This document shows positions 7,426 to 13,980 of a DNA stretch of 16,153 nucleotides, piece after piece (position 1 is the stretch's first letter; each line of letters begins with the position of its first letter). Source of the DNA: Nitrospirota bacterium (GTDB taxonomy: Bacteria; Nitrospirota; 9FT-COMBO-42-15; HDB-SIOI813). Made by a program: the position numbers and the translations under genes. The notes beneath the pieces are model-generated. The model made no database searches. It was not told where the DNA came from and worked only from the letters and a program-made list of their open reading frames with translations. Location: positions 1 through 16,153 of the forward strand of contig JAHFER010000013.1 of the NCBI GenBank assembly GCA_023248365.1, in the 5' to 3' direction.

Positions 7426-7459
7426 TTTTTCATTAATAATGCAAGTAGGTTTGAAACCT

Positions 7460-8260
7460 ATGAAAAAATTATGGATACTAATTATAACCGCAGGGATCAT
7501 AACATTAGCTACTATCTCTGCTATGGGTAATTCAATGGTCTGTTCAAAACACGATCTCGGATGCCTGAATCAGAGGGCCTTTGGCAGTGATACCGGTCCT
7601 ATGCAGGGTACGGCATATAATGACTACGGAGAAGTTTGCGTTTACTGTCACACTCCTCACAGTGCAGACTCTACCGCACCTCTATGGAACCGCCAATCGA
7701 ATCCAAACCCCACAACAAGCTATCAGGTCTATTCAAGCCCTAACTTCGACTCCAAGACCACTGGACCTGATGGAATATCCCTTGCGTGCCTCTCATGTCA
7801 TGACGGTACGGTCGCAGTGGATGCTGTTCTCAATCTACCAAGATCAAGAGAGATAGTTGATACTGGTGTTCATTATGCAATGAAACCTGGACGGTCTGCT
7901 GCAGGTGGAAATGCTTGTGGAAAATGCCACAGCCGAAACACGGGTGCTTATGGAGGAATGTCAGGCGCACATGATGCAACCTTAAAATATCTTGAGACTG
8001 ACCTTACAAATGACCATCCGTTTTCCATATCATTTCCAACATATGAAACAGACCCTGGCTTTAATCAACCAACTATCCCATCCAAAGACGGGGGCAGGGA
8101 GTTTCCAAATGGTGTAAAAACATTTGCCGGAGACAAAGTACAGTGTGCATCATGCCATAATCCACATGACCCGGATGAGAGAAATGCTGAGGGAAGAGAC
8201 CCGTTTCTCAGGGCATCTAATAAATATAGCGCTTTGTGTTTAACGTGCCATCAAAAATAG
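7460..8260 (+). CDS. Secreted pentaheme c-type cytochrome
   Basis: Encodes 266 residues with a signal peptide (about 1-23). Five CxxCH heme sites are visible: CVYCH (60-64), CLSCH (110-114), CGKCH (153-157), CASCH (229-233) and CLTCH (260-264). Extra histidines at 31, 67, 138, 171, 186 and 236 are enough for bis-histidine ligation of all five. The layout (SKHDL, CxxCHTPH, CLSCHDGT, NDHP, CASCHNPH) is shared with the tetraheme protein two genes on. This one has an extra heme block (about 150-171) and two non-heme cysteines (28, 35) that could form a disulfide. The ATG at 7460 is chosen because upstream in-frame starts fall inside the sigma-54 promoter or are too close to the predicted transcript start; AGG at 7447-7449 is a modest ribosome binding site. 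Its role is inferred to be electron transfer across or outside the outer membrane. Confidence 0.93.
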   Translation: MKKLWILIITAGIITLATISAMGNSMVCSKHDLGCLNQRAFGSDTGPMQGTAYNDYGEVCVYCHTPHSADSTAPLWNRQSNPNPTTSYQVYSSPNFDSKTTGPDGISLACLSCHDGTVAVDAVLNLPRSREIVDTGVHYAMKPGRSAAGGNACGKCHSRNTGAYGGMSGAHDATLKYLETDLTNDHPFSISFPTYETDPGFNQPTIPSKDGGREFPNGVKTFAGDKVQCASCHNPHDPDERNAEGRDPFLRASNKYSALCLTCHQK

Positions 8261-8323
8261 TAATGAGTGATTAGTAATGTGTTATGAGTAAAAAACAAGA
8301 AGTTACGGGAGGGTAGATAAATC

Positions 8324-9382
8324 GTGTCATGCCAAGGAAAGGCTGGAGCAATTTCAAAATATTGGAAGCAGATATTATTTATTTTCATAGCGTTAATCCT
8401 CGTGGCTGGCTGTGCAGCACCAAAAATGGAAACCGAGCTTATATGGCCGCTTCCTCCTGAAAAGCCAAGGATTAAATACTTATATACCATAACATCTGAG
8501 GATGATATAAGAGAACATACTTTTTTCAGGAAGCTTAAAGAGTTCCTTATAGGAAAAGATGCAATATCTGAGCTTGGCAAACCATATGCAGTGCATGCTG
8601 ACAATGAGGGAAGGCTGCTCGTCGCAGACAGTTCATGGGGTAAGGTTTTAATATTTGACAAGGAAAAACATAAAGTTACGGTATTAGGTGAAACAGGGCA
8701 GGGACTTCTTGCAAAACCCTTAGGCATTACTACAGACTCTGCTGATAACATATATGTAACTGACTCTGCGCAGAACAGGGTGGTCGTTTATGACAAGGAC
8801 GGAAATTTTGTAAAGGCCATGGGAAAAGAGGGTGTTCTTGACCAGCCTGTAGGAATAGCAGTAAATGAAACCCTGGGACGTATTTATGTGGTTGATACAA
8901 AAAAACACGATGTGCAGACATTTGACATGAATGGAAATGCAGCCCAGGTTATAGGGCAACGAGGAAGCGGTGATGGTGAATTTAATTTTCCAACGAATAT
9001 AACTGTGGATAAAAATGGCATGATTTATGTAATGGATAGTTTTAATTTTCGTGTTCAGATATTTGATAAAGACGGAACGTTTGTAAAAAAATTCGGAGGA
9101 GTCGGAACAGGACTTGGACTATTTTCAAAACCAAAAGGGATTGCATTAGACAGCGAAGGACATATATATGTAGTTGATGCAGCCTTTAACAATGTCCAGA
9201 TATTTGATAACGAAGGAAGGCTGTTACTCTTTTTTGGAGAAATGGGGAGCAAACCAGGTCAATTCTGGTTGCCAGCGGGTGTGGCAATAGACAAAGATAA
9301 CAACATTTACGTAGCAGACCAGTATAACAGACGGGTAAATGTGTATAAGTTTTTAGGCGGGGATGAAGATGAAAAAAAATAA
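8324..9382 (+). CDS. NHL-repeat beta-propeller lipoprotein
   Basis: Encodes 352 residues. A GTG start at 8324 is used, with GGGAGGG (8307-8313) ten bases upstream. The signal sequence ends in the lipobox LVAGC, so Cys30 would be lipidated; Ala at +2 points to the outer membrane. Residues 41-80 form a conserved head (WPLPPEKPRI, then FFRKLKEFLIGK), followed by six NHL-type blades from about residue 85 to 343, each with a D/E-G-x-IYV-x-D core. This predicts a six-bladed propeller, a fold usually used for protein binding. It lies between two multiheme cytochromes, 63 bases after the first and 14 bases before the next, so it probably acts in their assembly, secretion or docking. No heme motif or catalytic residues are evident. 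Confidence 0.9.
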   Translation: MSCQGKAGAISKYWKQILFIFIALILVAGCAAPKMETELIWPLPPEKPRIKYLYTITSEDDIREHTFFRKLKEFLIGKDAISELGKPYAVHADNEGRLLVADSSWGKVLIFDKEKHKVTVLGETGQGLLAKPLGITTDSADNIYVTDSAQNRVVVYDKDGNFVKAMGKEGVLDQPVGIAVNETLGRIYVVDTKKHDVQTFDMNGNAAQVIGQRGSGDGEFNFPTNITVDKNGMIYVMDSFNFRVQIFDKDGTFVKKFGGVGTGLGLFSKPKGIALDSEGHIYVVDAAFNNVQIFDNEGRLLLFFGEMGSKPGQFWLPAGVAIDKDNNIYVADQYNRRVNVYKFLGGDEDEKK

Positions 9383-9453
9383 TGAGGAGGTGAACAATGA
9401 AAATCACACTTAGATCAAAAAATAAGTTTACAAAGAAAGGGGGTGAAAAGAAA

Positions 9454-10344
9454 ATGAAGTATTCAAAGATAGTAATAGCCTTAGTTGCTGCCGGCTTGGC
9501 TCTTGGAACATACATTACCTCACATGCTGCAGAGGATGTAAGAAGTTCTAAGCACAATCTGGCAACGAATCCAAACATCCTGGCAACCGGGACAACAGAG
9601 GTTTGCATATACTGTCATACGCCGCACGGCGGCAGGTCGGATGTTGCAGGTGGGGCAGCTCCTATATGGAACCGTAGTCTCTCCACAGCTACATACACGG
9701 TTTATACCAGTCCAAACTTTGATGCTGCCGGTACAACACCAGGTACTCCAAAAGGAGTGTCAGTGGCGTGCCTAAGCTGCCATGACGGAACCGTAGCATT
9801 TGACGCACTTATAAACAAACCGGGCTCAGGTGGTTATATAGGCGCTAACATTACTAATGGTAATGTCCGGGCTGGGTTGACCTTTGCCGGTGCATTTGTG
9901 GACGCTGACGGTTCATTTAAGGAAGGCGAGAGACCACCAACAGGTACAGGTGCAGAGCCGTTCCCTAACCTGGGAACAAACCTCTCAAATGATCATCCTA
10001 TATCTATGGAAATTCCAGCCACTGACCCTCAGTTTGCTCAAATCCTTGCAAATATTGATGGCGCAGCTTTGACTGCCGGACACATAAGTCCGTTATATAG
10101 AACGGCTGCATCTACATTACCTACAGATAAGAGAGACAGGATAAGGGCATATCCTACAGCAGGAGATGGAAAGGCTTACATAGAGTGCGCATCATGCCAT
10201 AACCCACATGAGGCCACAAGCACGCGTTTTCTCAGATATCCATCATTTGTTGGAACCGCTGAGGAAACTGCTATTGGAGCCAGTACACTGAATGCTGACA
10301 GAAACGCAGGCAGTCTGTTATGTCTAAGCTGCCATCAGAAGTAA
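9454..10344 (+). CDS. Secreted tetraheme c-type cytochrome
   Basis: From the ATG at 9454 it has 296 residues: a signal peptide ending SHA (about residue 25), then four heme sites CIYCH (51-55), CLSCH (106-110), CASCH (245-249) and CLSCH (290-294). Candidate distal ligands are His34, His58, His181, His210 and His252. It parallels the pentaheme protein but lacks its middle heme block and has a longer region between hemes 2 and 3. There are two competing starts: ATG 9397 behind a perfect AGGAGGTGA and ATG 9454 behind AAGGGGGTGA. The later one gives a normal signal peptide; the earlier one would add 19 mostly basic residues. Four hemes, secretion and beta-barrel and NHL neighbours recall polymerising extracellular cytochromes such as OmcE, but homology to OmcE is not shown here. 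Confidence 0.92.
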   Translation: MKYSKIVIALVAAGLALGTYITSHAAEDVRSSKHNLATNPNILATGTTEVCIYCHTPHGGRSDVAGGAAPIWNRSLSTATYTVYTSPNFDAAGTTPGTPKGVSVACLSCHDGTVAFDALINKPGSGGYIGANITNGNVRAGLTFAGAFVDADGSFKEGERPPTGTGAEPFPNLGTNLSNDHPISMEIPATDPQFAQILANIDGAALTAGHISPLYRTAASTLPTDKRDRIRAYPTAGDGKAYIECASCHNPHEATSTRFLRYPSFVGTAEETAIGASTLNADRNAGSLLCLSCHQK

Positions 10345-10380
10345 AGTTTTTTTGTGAACGGTTAAAAGATGTTATTGTTC

Positions 10381-10406
10381 GGTGGCGGGAAGATTATCCT
10401 GCCACC
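10381..10406 (+). other. Strong RNA hairpin after the tetraheme cytochrome gene
   Basis: GGTGGCGGGA (10381-10390) pairs with TCCTGCCACC (10397-10406), with one G-U pair and a 6-base loop, 37 bases after the cytochrome stop. No T-tract follows, so it is more likely an mRNA-stabilising or processing hairpin than a terminator. Confidence 0.5.
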
Positions 10407-10445
10407 ACTGTCTATAGAAAGGAATTTTCTACTTTATATAGATTG

Positions 10446-10484
10446 GGGTAGGGGAAAAAGGTTCCCTGCCCTATTTTACTTTTA
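10446..10484 (+). terminator. Candidate weak terminator or attenuator
   Basis: GGGTAGGGGAA (10446-10456) pairs with TTCCCTGCCC (10462-10471) with one bulge and one G-U pair, followed by TATTTTACTTTT. The tail is T-rich but interrupted, so partial read-through into the beta-barrel gene is plausible. This would lower barrel output relative to cytochrome. Confidence 0.45.
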
Positions 10485-10488
10485 ATAA

Positions 10489-10535
10489 AAGAATCGGATA
10501 CTGAAATAAATTCAGGGCATGGTTCAGGATGACAA
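10489..10535. repeat. Degenerate REP-like repeat
   Basis: CTGAA/TTCAG (10501-10515) followed by TTCAGGATGACA (10523-10534) resembles decayed copies of the dispersed CCTGAA-TTCAGGATGACA palindromic repeat seen in many environmental genomes. It ends only about ten bases before the next start codon. Confidence 0.35.
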
Positions 10536-10544
10536 ATAGAGAAA

Positions 10545-12368
10545 ATGAAGGGAGAGGGGTGGTTGCACCTCAGAAACATAAACGCCGATATAAAATTATA
10601 TCTCATCTTTGGATTTCTCTTCGTTGCATTATTTTTACCTGATAAGGGGTATCCTCAGGGATTGAACCTAAACGGTTTAATCGCTGTTGACTACTATTCC
10701 ACAATTACTTCCAATAAAACTACAGGCAAAGAAACAGCGGAAGGTAATACATCCAGTTTAACGCAGAGATATATTGTAAGCGGTTCAGGCATTATCCTTT
10801 CTCCAAACCTGTCTTCTTACTCAGCAAGTATTGGCCTTACAGATTCTACTTATAAAAATAATCCATCTGCAGGAGAATCCACAAAAGTAAACCGTAATAC
10901 ACTTACATACAGTCTTCAAATGAGTCTGATTCCAACGCTAACACCAATTAATCTTTTTGCACAGAGAAACGTTATCGGGACAGACAACGGCGGAGAGTTA
11001 ATTTATGACACTTATAGTATTGGCTGGTCTACAACTCTAAGAACAAAAACATTTCTCAGGGCTACCATGCTTCAGATAGGGTCGGAATTCAATGACCCTG
11101 ACAATTCAAGAAATACAAGAATCAGAATAGCAACTATAGGGCTTACTCAGAATTTAAACAGCGGTTTTGTAGCAGCCAACTACCAGTTCACAGATTCCCT
11201 TGTAACAGATAACAAATTAGGACAGAACACAACCAGCAACGTTCATTCATACAGTATACGAGGAGAAAGCAGGCTTTCCCCTACCCTGTTCCTCTCTGGA
11301 AATGCAACATATTTCCCACAAGGAAGCTTCTATACACCAGGCGTTACTACAACAGCAGAGACAACAGGAGAATTAAGTTTACTCCATCAGACTGAATCGA
11401 GATTTACGCAGGCAGTTGACTACACATTCCGTAAAACCCAGAGTGGGGAGACAGAAAGAGATACAGTCACATACAATATGAACTATAACCCTATAGGAAA
11501 GACTGACTACAGAACTGACCTACTCTATTCATCAACACATTCCATACAAAGTGATACAAATGAATACCGTTTCGCAGGCGGCATTAACCATCGCCCCTTT
11601 TATGGATTATCTATTACAACAAACCTGGTATTAAACCACATTGACGTAACAGGCCAGGCAGAAAGCAGATTAGACAGGGCCGGGGCATTAGTTGGTGTGA
11701 ACTATTTCAAGCTCCTTGATATGTTTAACCTGAATACAAACTATTCAACAGACGTAAGTTATGTCTTTTCAAATCAGGCAGAGGCAGAAGGGGGTATAGT
11801 AACTCAAATTGCATCTTTAGGGTTAGCCTCCAGGACCCTTGGAACAACCCAGATTTTAACATCTTATACATTCCTTTTGAGAAACGATTATATTGTAAAA
11901 GGCGAAGACAGGCAGGAGCAAACCCTGCATTTTGAGGTAAGGAGTAATTACACACCGAGACTTCAACTGCAGGCATCAGCCAGTTATTCTAATATCGTCA
12001 GGTATGGAGATACCTTTGTTTTTGATAGCAGGGCTGAATACAATTTAATGGCAGGCACAGGCTTTGCTGCAGGTTACAAATTTTCAAGCTTTCCAGGTTC
12101 AACAAATTCCCAGGATTCCCAGTTGTATTTTGCAGAAGCAATCCATCAGAGATATTTCACAAGACGGCTCTGGATGAATCTTCTCATCCATGGAGAGAGG
12201 GAAGAACTGCGGTACACCGATAGAGACAAGATTACCCTGACAACAACCTTTAATTATATTATAGGTAAAATCACCATCAATTTTGAATTCCGTGAGGACT
12301 ATACAAAATATCCCGAATCCGTGTATAATATCCAATCGTATTTTGTGAAGGCAAGCAGACCGTTCTAA
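10545..12368 (+). CDS. Outer-membrane beta-barrel protein of the cytochrome locus
   Basis: Encodes 607 residues. A hydrophobic signal segment spans about 18-34. The rest is a long series of alternating polar/hydrophobic stretches rich in Thr, Ser, Asn, Tyr and aromatic residues, with no cysteine or heme motif. It ends in Ser-Arg-Pro-Phe, the terminal aromatic residue typical of substrates of the barrel assembly machinery. The length would allow a large barrel of roughly 20 or more strands. I do not recognise a named family; it is not obviously MtrB/PioB by motif, since those carry other signatures. Placed between cytochrome and NHL genes, it is a good candidate for the porin or export channel of the system. 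The ATG at 10545 has a weak ribosome binding site; a TTG at 10563 behind AGGGAGAGGGG is an alternative. Confidence 0.82.
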   Translation: MKGEGWLHLRNINADIKLYLIFGFLFVALFLPDKGYPQGLNLNGLIAVDYYSTITSNKTTGKETAEGNTSSLTQRYIVSGSGIILSPNLSSYSASIGLTDSTYKNNPSAGESTKVNRNTLTYSLQMSLIPTLTPINLFAQRNVIGTDNGGELIYDTYSIGWSTTLRTKTFLRATMLQIGSEFNDPDNSRNTRIRIATIGLTQNLNSGFVAANYQFTDSLVTDNKLGQNTTSNVHSYSIRGESRLSPTLFLSGNATYFPQGSFYTPGVTTTAETTGELSLLHQTESRFTQAVDYTFRKTQSGETERDTVTYNMNYNPIGKTDYRTDLLYSSTHSIQSDTNEYRFAGGINHRPFYGLSITTNLVLNHIDVTGQAESRLDRAGALVGVNYFKLLDMFNLNTNYSTDVSYVFSNQAEAEGGIVTQIASLGLASRTLGTTQILTSYTFLLRNDYIVKGEDRQEQTLHFEVRSNYTPRLQLQASASYSNIVRYGDTFVFDSRAEYNLMAGTGFAAGYKFSSFPGSTNSQDSQLYFAEAIHQRYFTRRLWMNLLIHGEREELRYTDRDKITLTTTFNYIIGKITINFEFREDYTKYPESVYNIQSYFVKASRPF

Positions 12369-12422
12369 CTAACAGTAAGCAGTGAACAAGTATCAGCAAA
12401 AACAAACCTAAAGGACTGTTAA

Positions 12423-13460
12423 ATGAAAAGTAAAGTTAGCATCACACTAATATGTATAACAAGCTTAACTTTGTTTGTCCTGTTTGGCTTTTCTTTCCCT
12501 GAGCCATCGGGTAAAGATAAGGTTGCATGGCCGCTGCCACCTGACCCGCCCAGGATAACTTATGTAATGACTATTGAAAAACTCAGGGACATGGGGGTTA
12601 AAAAATCATTTTTCAGGAAGGTCTTAGAGTTCGTTACTGGAAAAGAACCTGAACCAAAGATATTAAGGCCCTCCGGGGTTGTGTCTAACGGAAACGGTAC
12701 TGTTTATATTGCTGATACAGGTTTGCAGGTAGTACATGTATTTGATTTCAATAACAAAAAATACAGGCAGTTATTCAAACTTGAAAACGAGTCTGTGCCG
12801 GCAAGGCTACTTTCACCTATAGGGGTAGCATTAGACAAAGAGGAAAACCTATATGTCTCAGACTCTGTACTTAAAAAGGTCTTTGTCTTTGACAAGGCAG
12901 GAAAATTTATTTATTCAATTGGAATAAATGGGGAATTCGGGAGGCCCGCGGGGCTTGCGCTGGATATATCAAGAAAAAGGCTGTATATAACCGATGTAAT
13001 TAACCAAAAAATATGGGTATATGACCTGAAGAACCAGCGCCTTGCGTCATTTGGCGGGAGGGGAAAAGACAACGGAGAATTTAACTTTCCAACACATATA
13101 GCAATAGATTCAAAAGGAGATTTATACATAACAGATTCTCTGAACTTCCGAGTTCAGGTTGTTAATCCTGATGGAAAATTTATTACAACAATCGGGAAAA
13201 TAGGAAATACCATAGGAACCTTTTCTAAACCTAAGGGTATAGGAGTAGACAATGAAGGACACATTTACGTAGTTGATAATCTTTATGACACTGTCCAGAT
13301 ATTTAATCGTACAGGAGAACTTCTCCTGAATTTCGGGACACACGGAAGCGGCAAGGAAGGGCTCTGGCTGCCAAACGGCCTGTACATTGACAGTGAGGGC
13401 TATATATTTGTTGCAGATACATATAATGAAAGAGTTCAGGTATTCAGGTATATAAAATAG
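12423..13460 (+). CDS. Second NHL-repeat beta-propeller protein, not a lipoprotein
   Basis: Encodes 345 residues. AAAGGA lies about eight bases before the ATG, 54 bases after the barrel gene. It is a paralog of the NHL lipoprotein at 8324: the same head (WPLPPDPPRI at 36-45, then FFRKVLEFVTGKEP) and six NHL blades (about 82-345), with blades such as SKPKGI and GHIYVVDN nearly identical between the two. Unlike its paralog it has no lipobox; its only N-terminal cysteine (Cys11) is inside the hydrophobic segment, so it is probably periplasmic, secreted, or held by an uncleaved N-terminal helix. The two propellers may therefore serve different sides or stages of one complex. Its stop codon directly abuts the next start. 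Confidence 0.9.
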   Translation: MKSKVSITLICITSLTLFVLFGFSFPEPSGKDKVAWPLPPDPPRITYVMTIEKLRDMGVKKSFFRKVLEFVTGKEPEPKILRPSGVVSNGNGTVYIADTGLQVVHVFDFNNKKYRQLFKLENESVPARLLSPIGVALDKEENLYVSDSVLKKVFVFDKAGKFIYSIGINGEFGRPAGLALDISRKRLYITDVINQKIWVYDLKNQRLASFGGRGKDNGEFNFPTHIAIDSKGDLYITDSLNFRVQVVNPDGKFITTIGKIGNTIGTFSKPKGIGVDNEGHIYVVDNLYDTVQIFNRTGELLLNFGTHGSGKEGLWLPNGLYIDSEGYIFVADTYNERVQVFRYIK

Positions 13461-13880
13461 ATGAAACATTATACAGTCTTTTTTTACATTTTTATAATCC
13501 TTATTATCACTTCTGCATGCAGCTCGGGTAATAATCAAAAACAATCAAACAAATCCGTCACAAGAAAGCCCGATCTTGTTGTGGGGGAAAAGCTATATAA
13601 TAAATACTGCTTTTACTGTCATGGTAAGGAAGGGAGAGGAGACGGGGCAATTGGCATCGGGCTTCCTCTTAAGCCTGTAGATTTTGTTGGTGATGTGGAG
13701 AGGATGAAAAAGAGTGATGAAGCCCTTTTCCAATCTATCTCAAGGGGTATACATAGAAAAATAGGCGGGGATTCCCTGCAAATGCCGCAGTGGGATCTTA
13801 TCATGAAAGAGGATGAGATAAGGGACGTTCTGGCCTACATTAGGTATTTAGCTGAGAAAGGCCGGGCGGTACAGAAGTAA
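13461..13880 (+). CDS. Monoheme class I cytochrome c lipoprotein
   Basis: Encodes 139 residues. The ATG immediately follows the TAG of the NHL gene, so translation is probably coupled. The signal sequence ends ITSAC, making Cys20 the lipidation site, with Ser at +2 (outer-membrane retention expected). A single heme motif CFYCH (50-54) is followed by GKEGRGDG, and LQMPQW supplies the probable axial methionine (Met108), the class I cytochrome c pattern with His/Met ligation. It would have a higher potential than the bis-histidine multiheme proteins upstream and may shuttle electrons between periplasm and the outer-membrane complex. The ORF ends 13 bases before a repeat pair that may terminate the operon. 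Confidence 0.92.
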   Translation: MKHYTVFFYIFIILIITSACSSGNNQKQSNKSVTRKPDLVVGEKLYNKYCFYCHGKEGRGDGAIGIGLPLKPVDFVGDVERMKKSDEALFQSISRGIHRKIGGDSLQMPQWDLIMKEDEIRDVLAYIRYLAEKGRAVQK

Positions 13881-13892
13881 AATAGATAAGCA

Positions 13893-13965
13893 CTGTCATT
13901 CCCACGAAATTGGGAATCCAGAGCATAGGCGACACTATAGATTCCGGTTTTCACGGGAATGATAG
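13893..13965. repeat. dRS3-like inverted repeat pair
   Basis: ATTCCC-N8-GGGAAT occurs exactly at 13898-13917, and a one-mismatch copy (ATTCCG-N8-GGGAAT) at 13941-13960. Each unit is itself palindromic, and the two are also inverted copies, with TCATTCCC facing GGGAATGA. The core matches the dRS3 format known from Neisseria; such units are also dispersed in other phyla. It fills the whole gap between the monoheme cytochrome and the diheme-SUMF1 gene and could fold into a strong hairpin, so it may mark the end of the cytochrome operon. Confidence 0.7.
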
Positions 13966-13980
13966 TTCGGGGATTTTCGG

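Noticed and set aside
7418..7459. Upstream start codons (TTG 7418, ATG 7439) for the pentaheme cytochrome
   Set aside because: The first lies inside the sigma-54 promoter and the second is only about 3 bases after the predicted transcript start; the signal peptide begins at 7460.
10381..10406. Intrinsic terminator after the tetraheme cytochrome
   Set aside because: The stem is strong but no T-tract follows on either strand, so it is listed as a hairpin only.
10545..12368. Beta-barrel as a recognised MtrB/PioB-type porin
   Set aside because: No diagnostic N-terminal cysteine motif or other recognisable signature of that family is visible; only a general outer-membrane barrel can be supported.
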